Positions 6,866 through 15,114 of a stretch of DNA of 20,913 nucleotides are shown here, in pieces; position 1 is the first letter of the stretch; every line of letters starts with the position of its first letter. The position numbers and the translations under genes were made by a program. The DNA lies in NCBI GenBank assembly GCA_012961655.1, contig DTYX01000026.1:1-20913 (forward strand), given 5' to 3'. The stretch is from Candidatus Poribacteria bacterium. Its GTDB lineage: Bacteria; Poribacteria; WGA-4E; DTYX01. The notes beneath the pieces are model-generated. The model was not told where the DNA came from. It was given only the letters and a program-made list of their open reading frames with translations, and did not search any database.

Positions 6866-7744
6866 TTACCATATCACGATGCCCCAACACGGCGCGACGT
6901 AAAATGGGTCTGCGATGTAAAGAGGATAGTATGCCCACGGGTCGTAAGCAACCCAAACATCCCAATCGTATGTGGGGACATATTCAACAACCTCTTCCTC
7001 AATAATCTCTTCTTCCACAATCTCCTCCTCGTATTCTTCCTCCGCTCGGCGTTGAGCTTCAATTGCTCCGCGTCGGATAACATCTTCGATGACCGCTTCA
7101 CCTGTTATCTCCTCACCAGTGTCATCATCAATGTAGCCAAGGTCATCCACTGCCAGAGCGGTTTCGACTATCTCTTCAATTTCTCTGAAAAAGGAACTAT
7201 CTGTTTCATGTTCCGTATCTTCCGAGAAATCGAGGGCGAGGTCGTATTGCCAGCATTTACTTTGTCCCAACCTATCTTCAGCTAACAATGAGAGAAAAAC
7301 CAAGTAGAACGGGTCAATGCCTTTGTACAGTGCGACAGCGACACGTAGGTCCTCATCATCCTCAGTGTGGTCATCGAAAGAACCGAATGCTTCGTCTGGT
7401 TCTCCCTCTGCAGGCGGCTCAATGTTCAGGTTGACATAGCTGTAGATGTCCAACTGAGCCATCGCGTCCTGAAATTTCTCCGTCATCAGTTGAAGCGTTC
7501 GTCGTCCCTTGTCAGTGATGATGTAACATCCGCGTTTATCATCAATATCTATGACATCCTTTTGGAACATATAGTCAACGACCGGCTGCAGCCAGGTATC
7601 ATCGCCTTCGAGCATAACAGGGATTGGATATTGAATCTCCGTCATTTGATACAGCAAAAATTCACCGGCGCATTGGAGTTTTGCTTCATAAGACATTGCT
7701 TGAGGTTTGACTTGTTTCAATCGCCTGGTGTTACGAGATGCCAT
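6866..7744 (-). CDS. Uncharacterised acidic protein, winged-helix-like N-terminus, aromatic C-terminus
   Basis: I do not recognise a named family for this 292-aa protein. Residues about 18-105 may form a winged helix: helices followed by VVDYMFQKDVIDIDDKRGCYIITDKGRRTLQL, where the I-T-x-K-G-R turn resembles a wing. The middle is rich in Asp and Glu. Residues about 230-255 are a glutamate/valine/isoleucine-rich run (EEIVEEEIIEEEVVEY), and the last 34 residues are strongly aromatic (YDWDVWVAYDPWAYYPLY, PFYVAPCWG). There is no signal peptide, so it should be cytoplasmic. AGGAGG lies six bases before the ATG at 7744. It follows the lipoprotein gene by 25 bp, and its final motif resembles PFYVTPWG in that lipoprotein, suggesting related C-terminal modules. 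Confidence 0.75.
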   Translation of the reverse strand: MASRNTRRLKQVKPQAMSYEAKLQCAGEFLLYQMTEIQYPIPVMLEGDDTWLQPVVDYMFQKDVIDIDDKRGCYIITDKGRRTLQLMTEKFQDAMAQLDIYSYVNLNIEPPAEGEPDEAFGSFDDHTEDDEDLRVAVALYKGIDPFYLVFLSLLAEDRLGQSKCWQYDLALDFSEDTEHETDSSFFREIEEIVETALAVDDLGYIDDDTGEEITGEAVIEDVIRRGAIEAQRRAEEEYEEEIVEEEIIEEEVVEYVPTYDWDVWVAYDPWAYYPLYIADPFYVAPCWGIVIW

Positions 7745-7769
7745 GATAAGCCTCCTCGAGTTATTTTTA

Positions 7770-8873
7770 CTATCGCCCTCTACCTGAGCGGCGAGAGGAA
7801 CTTCGTCTCGATGAACGCGATGGGCGCGAAGAACTAGTCGATCTTCTTGAAGAACCCTGCCTTGAAAAACTACCGGGCTTTTTCGTCGATTGCGTCGTAG
7901 TTTTGGAAGGAGTTAATCTCTTCGGTTTTTGAGACGGTTTCAACTTCGATGTCCCCTGGGATGGTTTCAGTGGAGATACCTTCGTCGATGATTTCCCAAA
8001 GCCGCCTGCGCCGACTGCTTTGGTTGTATCTTGCTTCTCAAATGAACGTTTGCCTTGCTGGACCTGTTTCAGTGAAGTTGCCCCGCCGCGCTTCTGTATG
8101 TTAGCCTGCCGCGTAGCGTCGAGCTTGCTTCTCTTTTGCGCAAATTGCTGTTGGGTTGTACGATTTGGACTGCGAACCGTCCGTTTGACCGTCCGCCTGG
8201 TAATCGTCGTTCTGTTTACAGGTTGAGTGCGAGCGTAGCCCGCCATTCTAGACCGATAGACGACAGGCGTGACAATAGGAAACGGATTTACTCTGTAGCT
8301 AACAACAGTTCCCCAAGGTGTGACATAAAAGGGCGCACGCCAGCCAAAAGTTACAGCGAACAGCGGGGAGTAAGCCATCGGATGAACCCCCCAGTAGGTG
8401 TGCCCGCCCCAATATCCTCTGCCATCGACGTACACATCCACATTGCCATCGGACATCTGTGTGAGTTGAATGTCACAAACTTCGACGCGGTCATTTGGGT
8501 CATCAGTCGGATACACGTAAACTGAATATCCCATCTCCGGCGGCGAACCATACATCTCAACAGCAGCATAATCACGGTAACCATCACCATTGAGGTCCAT
8601 GTTGTTTGGACCTGATTCAGAATTTAGAATGGCTTCCAAGTCCTTCGGGTCTTTGACGCGTTTGATGAGGTCTATCATCGCGGATAGGTCAAACCCATCA
8701 GAGGGGTTAAACTTTGACACTGCTTGCACTTGTGTCTTTTCATCTGGTATGGAATGTACGACGGTTTTCTTCTCGCCGCAGCCGCCACAGCCTGCAATCG
8801 TCAGTGATAAAACGGCTAAAATGACAATACTACTCAAGCTAATTGCCTTCGATTTTCCGAATTTGCGAAACAT
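7770..8873 (-). CDS. Lipoprotein with EF-hand-like loop, aromatic motif and polybasic Ser/Arg tail
   Basis: The 367-aa product begins with a lipoprotein signal peptide: Lys/Arg-rich start, hydrophobic core and lipobox I-A-G-C with Cys29 as the lipidated residue. After it come DLNGDGYRDYAAVEMY (a calcium-loop-like D-x-N-x-D-G run near residue 95), a Gly/Trp/Tyr-rich segment, and PFYVTPWGTVVSY. The last ~150 residues are low-complexity and highly basic, ending in Ser/Arg repeats. No named family is recognised. It should be anchored to an inner or outer membrane with the basic tail in the periplasm or outside, where it could bind polyanions such as glycans or nucleic acid; that is inference. GAGGAG lies nine bases before the ATG at 8873. 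It is the first gene of a three-gene operon. Confidence 0.78.
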   Translation of the reverse strand: MFRKFGKSKAISLSSIVILAVLSLTIAGCGGCGEKKTVVHSIPDEKTQVQAVSKFNPSDGFDLSAMIDLIKRVKDPKDLEAILNSESGPNNMDLNGDGYRDYAAVEMYGSPPEMGYSVYVYPTDDPNDRVEVCDIQLTQMSDGNVDVYVDGRGYWGGHTYWGVHPMAYSPLFAVTFGWRAPFYVTPWGTVVSYRVNPFPIVTPVVYRSRMAGYARTQPVNRTTITRRTVKRTVRSPNRTTQQQFAQKRSKLDATRQANIQKRGGATSLKQVQQGKRSFEKQDTTKAVGAGGFGKSSTKVSPLKPSQGTSKLKPSQKPKRLTPSKTTTQSTKKPGSFSRQGSSRRSTSSSRPSRSSRRSSSRRSGRGR

Positions 8874-8975
8874 GATTTTATTCTCCTCTTACTCATTTCA
8901 TTCTTTTGATTAGGTTTCTCTTTTTGTGTAGAGCCGCAGATTTGGTGGTTCACGAAAAGTAAAAAGTGTGGGTCG

Positions 8976-9028
8976 AACTGAGCAAAGCGAAGCAGTTTAC
9001 GAAGTAAACTGCTGAACAAAGTGAACAG
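8976..9028. repeat. Hairpin AGCAGTTTAC-GAA-GTAAACTGCT flanked by a direct repeat
   Basis: A perfect 10-bp stem (8991-9000 with 9004-9013, loop GAA) is flanked on both sides by similar words; read on the minus strand these are TTCACTTTGTTCAG and TTCGCTTTGCTCAG. No T-run follows on either strand, so it is a repeat rather than a standard terminator. Confidence 0.6.
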
Positions 9029-9056
9029 ACCGCGCTGATAAAAGCCTGATTATTAC

Positions 9057-9084
9057 CCCGTTAGATACGAAGTTTCTAACAGGG
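9057..9084. repeat. Imperfect hairpin CCCGTTAGA / TCTAACAGGG
   Basis: The arms at 9057-9065 and 9075-9084 pair apart from one bulged base. The CCCGTTAGA word recurs at 11399-11409, next to the second copy of the composite repeat. Confidence 0.5.
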
Positions 9085-9116
9085 TGAATATACTCCGTAT
9101 AAGCGTGTTTATGGAA

Positions 9117-9195
9117 AAGTACAACCCCGTGAGATGACGTCTTCGACTATCTCACGGGGCGAACACGTTTGTAATTTCCCGGATGCTCTCTTAAT
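9117..9195. repeat. Composite repeat, copy A, with 11-bp terminator-like hairpin
   Basis: The block runs from AAGTACAACCCCG, through a perfect 11-bp stem (CCCCGTGAGAT 9125-9135 with ATCTCACGGGG 9149-9159), then CGAACACGTTTGTAATTT to CTCTTAAT. The second half recurs at 11442-11497. Read on the minus strand the stem begins 31 bp after the ribonuclease stop and is followed by TTGTACTTTT, so it may end that transcript despite the poor T-tract. Confidence 0.6.
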
Positions 9196-10720
9196 CCAAA
9201 TAAATTTCTCGGTTATTATCGAGAGAGATGATTCGATATTCTTCCATATGAAGGTCTATATCTTCTTCGATTTCCAGCTTTATATTGAGACTATCTTCAA
9301 GCTTTTGGACTTTATCGGCATCCTCTTGCAGTAGTCTCATCGCTATAATGTCATTAGCTATGACTTTCAAATTCTTATGTCCATTTTTGTAGTGCGCTTT
9401 CTTGATAGCGCGCAATAAATCAATCGTTATTGTATCCTCTGAGAGGATAGAACCATATCCATTGCAATAGGGACAAGGTTGACATAGCATCTTCGTAAGG
9501 CTGGGTTTGGTGCGTTGCCGGGTCATTTCCACGAGACCTAACTCTGTAAATGAGAGGATATTCGTTTTCGCCTTATTTACCTTGAGAGCTTCTTTAAAAG
9601 CCCTGAATACCTTTCTTCTGTGGTTTTCGTTATCCATATCGATGAAATCGATAACAATTATTCCACCGACATCTCGCAGTCTAATCTGACGCGTAATCTC
9701 TTTAACGGCTTCTAGGTTTGCTTTTAAGATAGTGTCATCTGGATCTTCCTTGCCAACGTATTTTCCCGTATTCACATCGATGGATACCATCGCTTCTGTC
9801 TGTTCGATGACAATATACCCACCGCATTTTAACCAAATTTTCTTGCGCAATGCGCGTCGAATCGCTTTTTCGATGCCGTAAGCTTCAAATATAGGTTCGC
9901 GCTTCTCGTAGAGTTTGACGCGTGATTTGAGATTTGGCAGCGTGGAATTAATATAATCCATCACTTTGTGATATTCTGCTTTTGAGTCTATAACAAACTC
10001 AGATACATCTTCGGTGAATAGATCTCTGACAATACGAAAAGTTAACCCAAGGTCATTTTGAATCAACGCAGGCGCGCTTGAACTTTCGGCTTGTCGAGAG
10101 ATTTGTTCCCAATTATTCGTGAGAAAATTCATCTCTGCTTTGAATTCCGCTTCGCCTTTCCCCTCAGCAGCAGTGCGAACAATATATCCATTGTTATCCT
10201 TACGAAGTTTTAGCACAAGATCTTTTAATCTCTGTCGTTCTGCTTCATCTGCTATTCTCCTTGAAACACCTATGTTTTCCACGGTAGGCATAAGAACTAG
10301 ATATCGACCAGGGAGAGTGATATAAGCAGTAACGCGTGGGCCTTTGGTGCCTATCGATTCTTTATCGATCTGCACAAGAATTTCCTGTCCTTGTTTGAGT
10401 AAGTCATTGATGGAATGTCGCTGCGCTTTCCTTGTTGTTTTTGATTTAGGATTGGGTTCCTCTTGCTGATTCCACTCTCCAAATTCGCTAAACTCACGAT
10501 GTACATCTGAGATATGAAGGAAAGCGTTTCTCTCTAGACCGATATCTACAAATGCAACCTGCATTCCTGGCAGAACGCTATTAACCCGTCCCTTGTATAT
10601 GTTACCCAAAATGTAGTTACTATCCTTTCGTTCGGAAAATATTTCTGTCAATTCCTTATCTTCGAGCAATGCCACACGGTTTTCATACTCGTCCTCAGAT
10701 ACAATAATCTGCTTTAACAT
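9191..10720 (-). CDS. rng: Rne/Rng family ribonuclease (RNase E/G)
   Basis: The 509-aa protein is an RNase E/G catalytic homologue that by family cuts single-stranded RNA at A/U-rich sites during rRNA maturation and mRNA decay in the cytoplasm. An S1-like RNA-binding domain starts at GNIYKGRVNSVLPGMQVAFVDIG (about 39-61). The RNase H-like and DNase I-like core carries both metal-binding aspartates: Asp315 in MVSIDVNTGKYVG and Asp358 in GGIIVIDFIDM. FTELGLVEMTRQR and the zinc-link cysteines in CQPCPYCNG (Cys416, Cys419) follow. The protein ends soon afterwards, without the long disordered scaffold of E. coli RNase E, so it is nearer RNase G in size. AGGAGG six bases before the ATG at 10720 fixes the start. 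It appears to be transcribed alone. Confidence 0.93.
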   Translation of the reverse strand: MLKQIIVSEDEYENRVALLEDKELTEIFSERKDSNYILGNIYKGRVNSVLPGMQVAFVDIGLERNAFLHISDVHREFSEFGEWNQQEEPNPKSKTTRKAQRHSINDLLKQGQEILVQIDKESIGTKGPRVTAYITLPGRYLVLMPTVENIGVSRRIADEAERQRLKDLVLKLRKDNNGYIVRTAAEGKGEAEFKAEMNFLTNNWEQISRQAESSSAPALIQNDLGLTFRIVRDLFTEDVSEFVIDSKAEYHKVMDYINSTLPNLKSRVKLYEKREPIFEAYGIEKAIRRALRKKIWLKCGGYIVIEQTEAMVSIDVNTGKYVGKEDPDDTILKANLEAVKEITRQIRLRDVGGIIVIDFIDMDNENHRRKVFRAFKEALKVNKAKTNILSFTELGLVEMTRQRTKPSLTKMLCQPCPYCNGYGSILSEDTITIDLLRAIKKAHYKNGHKNLKVIANDIIAMRLLQEDADKVQKLEDSLNIKLEIEEDIDLHMEEYRIISLDNNREIYLD

Positions 10721-10801
10721 TTATGGCCTCCTGATGTTGTCAATGATATGAATTTAACATGCAAACTTTGAGGCCTTTGGTTTGTTATCGGGGATAAACA
10801 A

Positions 10802-10820
10802 CCCCCCTTTATTAAGGGGG
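10802..10820. repeat. CCCCCTT-TATT-AAGGGGG palindrome
   Basis: A short intergenic copy of the C-run/G-run palindrome also seen at 2878-2910 and 17321-17351. It lies about 80 bp upstream of the ribonuclease start codon. Confidence 0.7.
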
Positions 10821-11177
10821 AAAATAAAGATATCGAACTTAGATAGTTTACCTCGTTGATTTTTGCAGTTTCCTAAGGGAACAATGATTTAATTACATAG
10901 AAATTACTTCTGTGCCTGATGAAAGCCATAAGTGAATTTTTTAAAATAGTCTAAATATTAACCGCTGATTGACTTTCGGTGACTCTAAAGTTCCTTGGAC
11001 AATTGAATTATGAAATTGGAAAATAATTGGTTAGTTGGCCAAGACCATTGAGATGGTCCTCCCCTTATGTTATCATCTACTTAATCAGATATTAGGAGCA
11101 TAAGTTTAAAGTTATTTCTACGTTAAGTAATCTGCGCTCTACAACCTATTGTACAAGAATCACGCCGAGGAGAACGT

Positions 11178-11205
11178 TGCCTCATTTGTATAAACAAATG
11201 AGGCA
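11178..11205. repeat. Perfect 12-bp hairpin TGCCTCATTTGT-ATAA-ACAAATGAGGCA
   Basis: The arms 11178-11189 and 11194-11205 are exact inverted copies around an ATAA loop. No run of T follows on either strand, so a standard intrinsic terminator is not supported. It could be an operator, a processing site or a repeat. Confidence 0.65.
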
Positions 11206-11383
11206 GATGAAACTTTTAATCTGGCACGACGGAGAAAGGTATTGGCGCAACGTATCCAAATGTATCTTCAACCGAGGCGGTCCCGAGCCCGGAACTTAGA
11301 CTGGTCAATTAGCAACTCTTACAATCTGCCGCTCTTAGCGCCTATCCGGAAAGTCGTAGCCGCGGGCTTTATGGCTGCGCCAC

Positions 11384-11497
11384 GGTTCACGAAGTACACC
11401 CCGTTAGATTCATGGATAGTAGACATCTCATCCCCCAAGCCTATCTCACGGGGAGCGAAGCGAACACGTTTGTGATTTTCCGGACGGTCTCTTAATA
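11384..11497. repeat. Composite repeat, copy B
   Basis: It starts with GGTTCACGAAGTACACCCCG (also at 17301-17320, one base different), then CCCCGTTAGAT. The stretch from ATCTCACGGGG through CGAACACGTTTGTGATTT to GTCTCTTAAT matches 9149-9195 with few substitutions and an 8-bp insertion (AGCGAAGC or equivalent). Confidence 0.6.
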
Positions 11498-11621
11498 TAC
11501 GAAGAAACACTTTAGGCTTGCAATAGTTAAAATTCTGCGATAGACTTCACGTTTCCAAAGAACATCTGTTTGCATGCAATTCTATATCGTAATATAAGTT
11601 GAAAAAATAAATCTTTAACCT

Positions 11622-13193
11622 TTACACCTGCTTTTTAGGTGTCATAGTAATTAACGGAATAATCATCTCCTCCATTGAAACCCCGCCATGTTGGAATCCT
11701 CCTTGAAACTGGCGTTTATATTCGTGGAATTGGTTAGGATAAACAAAGTAGAAATCTTCCTTAGCCAGAATGTAATTCTTGCTTGGACTTTCCGCTGGAA
11801 GCTTGTATTCTTCTGGTTCTATTATGTGGATAGCTTCATTTGTATCACAGCCCAAGCTATTTCCAACCTTAAATCTTAAACTGGTCGAGGTTTCACGGCT
11901 GCCAAAAGCCTTGGAAGCTCGATTGCTCAAAATTGACCCGTGGTCAGAGGTTAGAATAACAGTAACATCCTTTTGCGATATAATTTTCATGATTTCAAAC
12001 AGTAATGAATGCATGAACCATGATTTCGTCAAAGAACGAAATGCTGCCTCATCAGGCGCTATCTGTTGAAGAATATCCAACTGTGAACGTTTGTGGGTAA
12101 GAATATCAATGAAATTTACCACCAGCGCCGCAAGGCTTATTCGTTCATGAGAAGAGACTTGCCTAAGATACTCTTCTCCACCTCTGACATCAAATATCTT
12201 AAAATATCTAATACCCGGTTTCAAAATCAACCCCATGTTCTCAAGTTTAAGCTTCATGAATTGTTTCTCATATCGATTTGTATTTGTTTCATCTTCGCTG
12301 GTCTCTTGCCAATACTGTGGGAATCTATCGGCTATCTCTTTCGGGAACAACCCGCTAAATAGAGCATTCCGGGCATACAATGTCGCAGTAGGTAAAATGG
12401 AATAGTAGTAATCACGGCTGATATGGAAATACGGTTGAAGCAGTGGTTCAATAGTCAACCATTGGTCTAATCTCAAGCAATCCAAAACGATAAAGTATAT
12501 CTGTTCGCCTTGTTGCAACAGAGGCGCTACAACTTTATCCATCACATCCACAGAGAGCATGGGGGAATCTTCCCCTTTGAGCCAATTTGTATAGTGTCTT
12601 TCGACGTAATCTGAGAAAAGTGCATTACAATCTCGTTTCTGCTCTAAATGAGTTTCCTCAAGTTCAGTTTTTGAGAGCTTATCAAATTCAATATCCCATT
12701 CCGATAGTTTCACATAAATTTCAGTCCACATTCTCCAATCGGGGTCTGATTGTTTCAACATTCTAATCTCACTAAAATCGGTGAGATAGTTTGTGGGCAC
12801 GCGTCCCTCGATAATTTTAACCTGGTCTAAGACGCGCTTGAGAGTGGAAGCTATCTGTCCGGCATTCAAAGGTTTTAAAAGAAAATCGTCTATCTTTTTG
12901 CCCAGGGCTTCATCCACTAATTTTTCATCGCTCATTTGAGTAACCATAATAACGGGCAATGCTGGCTCGATTTCCCGAATTAGTTCTAAAGTTGTCATGC
13001 CATCCTGACCTGGCATCATCTGATCTAATAAGATTGCATCATACTGATTTTCTTTGAGCAATGATAGCGCATCGCCACCATTTGATGTCGGAGTAACTTC
13101 ATATCCTTTATCATTTAAAGACATAACGTGAGGGGTTAAAAGTTCAATTTCATCATCTATCCAGAGAATCTTTCGGGGATTGTTTGTCGACAT
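11622..13193 (-). CDS. porX: PorX-like response regulator: REC domain fused to PglZ domain
   Basis: The 523-aa protein starts with a complete receiver domain: acidic Asp13/Asp14, phospho-acceptor Asp57 (ILLDQMMPGQDG), Thr85 and Lys107 (LLKPL). After a helical linker comes a PglZ domain of the alkaline phosphatase superfamily from about residue 220: FIVLDCLRLDQW (Asp238), SILPTATLYARNALFSG (Thr269/Thr271), VILTSDHGS (Asp417, His418) and QHGGVSMEEMIIP (His502), the pattern expected of a metal site. This is the architecture of PorX, which in Bacteroidota controls type IX secretion together with PorY and whose PglZ domain has been reported to act on oligonucleotides. Here the output is unknown. 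The start ATG at 13193 has GAGGTGAG upstream. It follows the histidine kinase gene by 105 bp, consistent with a cognate pair. Confidence 0.9.
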   Translation of the reverse strand: MSTNNPRKILWIDDEIELLTPHVMSLNDKGYEVTPTSNGGDALSLLKENQYDAILLDQMMPGQDGMTTLELIREIEPALPVIMVTQMSDEKLVDEALGKKIDDFLLKPLNAGQIASTLKRVLDQVKIIEGRVPTNYLTDFSEIRMLKQSDPDWRMWTEIYVKLSEWDIEFDKLSKTELEETHLEQKRDCNALFSDYVERHYTNWLKGEDSPMLSVDVMDKVVAPLLQQGEQIYFIVLDCLRLDQWLTIEPLLQPYFHISRDYYYSILPTATLYARNALFSGLFPKEIADRFPQYWQETSEDETNTNRYEKQFMKLKLENMGLILKPGIRYFKIFDVRGGEEYLRQVSSHERISLAALVVNFIDILTHKRSQLDILQQIAPDEAAFRSLTKSWFMHSLLFEIMKIISQKDVTVILTSDHGSILSNRASKAFGSRETSTSLRFKVGNSLGCDTNEAIHIIEPEEYKLPAESPSKNYILAKEDFYFVYPNQFHEYKRQFQGGFQHGGVSMEEMIIPLITMTPKKQV

Positions 13194-13298
13194 ATAATCT
13201 CACCTCAATTCCTCAAATTTTATTGTCGTCTACCATTGATACTCGATACCTGTCATTCATCACTCGACACTGGTAGGCTAAACTCTTTCGGAACTTCG

Positions 13299-14759
13299 TC
13301 ACTCTATATCTTCCGTTACTTTCTCCACAGGGAGCCGAATCTCGAAGGTTGTTCCTCTTGGACTTGTTTCCACAAGTCTAATTTTGCCATCATGATAATC
13401 CTCTATAATCCGTTTCACTAAAGTCAGACCTAACCCCCAACCGTGCTTTTTAGTAGTATATCCAGGAGCAAATATTTTTTTTCTATCCTTCTTCGATATC
13501 CCCTTGCCATTATCTTTATATGTAATTACAACCTGATTTCTCTTTGGGTCGAAGCTGGTATCAATTCTAATTAGACCTCTTTTTTTGTTCAAAGCATCCA
13601 GAGAATTCTTAATCAAGTTTTCAAACACCCACTGTAATAAATCCTCGTTAGCAATGACCTTAGGCGCTTCTTTATGTTGGGAGATGATTTCTACTTTTGG
13701 GGGAATCCGTTTTTGGAAATAGAAGATTACCTCATAAATAATATTGGCTATATCAACTAAGCCGCGCTTCGGTTTAGCGCCAATTCTGCCAAAACGTGAC
13801 GTAACCTTTCTCAGCCTGGCCAAATCTCCTTGCATCTCGGCGTAAATATTAGTCATATCACTATCGTTATTTCTGTTTTCGAGGACCTCCAACCAACCCA
13901 TCAATGATGAAATCGGAGTGCCAAGTTGATGCGCTGTTTCACGCGCCAAGCCGCCCCAAATGGCGGCTTGTTCGTTCGCCTTGCTTTTTTGGTAAACGAG
14001 CAGCCCAATCACTAGAAAAATAGTAATAGAAGCGATTTGAATATAAGGCATTAACATCAAGTCATAATGTGTTGCGACATCGTAATGAAAATATCCGCGA
14101 CGAAATTTTGGATTGATTTGAATCGCTGAAAATCGACCTTTGGCACTAGCCTCTCGAACCAGTGCACGGGCTTGGTTTAGTTGACGCTCATTAGCATCCT
14201 CTATTCTGATGTAATCTCCCCAAACTCGCCAACCGACTGGTTGTTGTTGTAAGTCTGTTATAACAAACGGCATCATGTTAATTTTATCCGGGTTTACATC
14301 TCCATAATACATATATCCTACCAGAACTCTATCTTCCCCATATTCAAGCGAAATAGTCTCTACTTTCCGTTTCATCTCCTCTAAAGCTTTTCTCAATTTC
14401 TGTTGCTCTGCTTGATTAAGAGGAATACCCTTATCGATCTTTACCTCTATCTCCTTATCTACACCTCTAACTTTAATGATTTGTCCCGGGTTTTGTCTGT
14501 CTGTTATGATAAACGATAATCGACTATTTTCCCAAATCTTCTTGAAATCTTTATCTAAGCGGATACCCAACTGTACATCCTTAATGGATGGCAGAACAAC
14601 AGCTAAATCGGCTAAATATGGCACCTGAGCTTTTTGTGATTCATCTAATCTTTTCACAATTCGAGATGTATAGTATACAAAAACCGACAGCAAAACTAAG
14701 ATGCCAGCAATAAAATAGATAAACAGAAAATTTGTTGTTTTATATCTAACTTGAAGCAT
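13299..14759 (-). CDS. Membrane sensor histidine kinase, PorY-like partner of the PorX regulator
   Basis: The 486-aa protein has a transmembrane segment at about 10-30, an extracytoplasmic sensor region of ~200 residues with no named domain, and a second membrane segment at about 238-256. The cytoplasmic half carries the H-box (GLARETAHQLGTPISSLMGWL, His277), N-box (ENLIKNSLDAL, Asn381/Asn385), G1 (DNGKGIS, 416-422) and G2 (GWGLGL, 440-445). The short H-box-to-ATPase arrangement with AHQLGTPISSL resembles HisKA-type kinases of the FCB group. Adjacency to the PorX-like regulator suggests it phosphorylates Asp57 of that protein. The start at 14759 has only a weak Shine-Dalgarno. Its promoter must lie in 14760-14860, where TAGTCGT/ACGACTA inverted words (14789-14795, 14820-14826) might form an operator. 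Confidence 0.88.
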   Translation of the reverse strand: MLQVRYKTTNFLFIYFIAGILVLLSVFVYYTSRIVKRLDESQKAQVPYLADLAVVLPSIKDVQLGIRLDKDFKKIWENSRLSFIITDRQNPGQIIKVRGVDKEIEVKIDKGIPLNQAEQQKLRKALEEMKRKVETISLEYGEDRVLVGYMYYGDVNPDKINMMPFVITDLQQQPVGWRVWGDYIRIEDANERQLNQARALVREASAKGRFSAIQINPKFRRGYFHYDVATHYDLMLMPYIQIASITIFLVIGLLVYQKSKANEQAAIWGGLARETAHQLGTPISSLMGWLEVLENRNNDSDMTNIYAEMQGDLARLRKVTSRFGRIGAKPKRGLVDIANIIYEVIFYFQKRIPPKVEIISQHKEAPKVIANEDLLQWVFENLIKNSLDALNKKRGLIRIDTSFDPKRNQVVITYKDNGKGISKKDRKKIFAPGYTTKKHGWGLGLTLVKRIIEDYHDGKIRLVETSPRGTTFEIRLPVEKVTEDIE

Positions 14760-14993
14760 AATTTTATCTATTTTCCCAAAAGTTCATATAGTCGTAGGAA
14801 CGTAAATTACAATAATTCAACGACTAAAAGGTAAAATTGGATGACTTATCTGATAAGCTAAGGATTTCTCGCCCGATTGAAGGACGGAGGGCTCCTGATT
14901 CGATAATCATCTTCATGGAAGCAAATTCAAAGTTAAGCATTTATTATCTGTATTAGACATTTTTTTGCGGGTCAAGGTTGAGCCAAAAATTTA

Positions 14994-15022
14994 TTGACAA
15001 CGTATCATATATGTAGTATTAT
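14994..15022 (+). promoter_or_regulatory. Strong sigma70-type promoter for moaDE
   Basis: TTGACA at 14994-14999 is a perfect -35 box, followed after exactly 17 bp by TATTAT at 15017-15022. Transcription should begin near 15029, giving a leader of about 138 nt before the moaD start codon. Confidence 0.75.
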
Positions 15023-15114
15023 TTTATGCGTTAAATTTACAAAATTGTAATGGTCAAAGTAATTTAATATCTTCATTCATACGGAAATTAAGGATGTCTG
15101 AGAAAGGGGGTATG

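Larger units (their letters stand above)
8874..9190. other. Repeat-rich spacer between the ribonuclease and lipoprotein genes
   Basis: This 317-bp interval contains three hairpins (8991-9013, 9057-9084, 9125-9159) and words shared with 3849-3887, 11384-11497 and 17301-17320. It must hold the 3' end of the ribonuclease transcript and probably the promoter of the lipoprotein operon. I see no gene and no convincing promoter boxes. Confidence 0.65.
10721..11621. other. 900-bp gene-free, repeat-rich region
   Basis: No intact gene is visible between the ribonuclease start and the PorX-like gene stop, both on the minus strand. It holds a CCCCC palindrome (10802-10820), a small hairpin GACCAT-TGAG-ATGGTC near 11044-11059, a strong 12-bp hairpin (11178-11205) and composite repeat copy B (11384-11497). 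Minus-strand bases 11222-11310 encode SSGLGTASVEDTFGYVAPIP and a few more residues to a stop, which may be the end of a lost gene but matches nothing I know. No tRNA-like fold is evident. Confidence 0.6.

Noticed and set aside
9057..9159. CRISPR-like array from repeated CCCCGT(T/G)AGA hairpins
   Set aside because: Only two or three unequal palindromes are present, with no regular spacers and no cas genes.
11242..11510. Open frames on both strands of 61-77 codons in the 900-bp spacer
   Set aside because: They overlap composite repeat copy B, use weak starts without ribosome sites and match no family; noted only as a possible remnant in the spacer entry.
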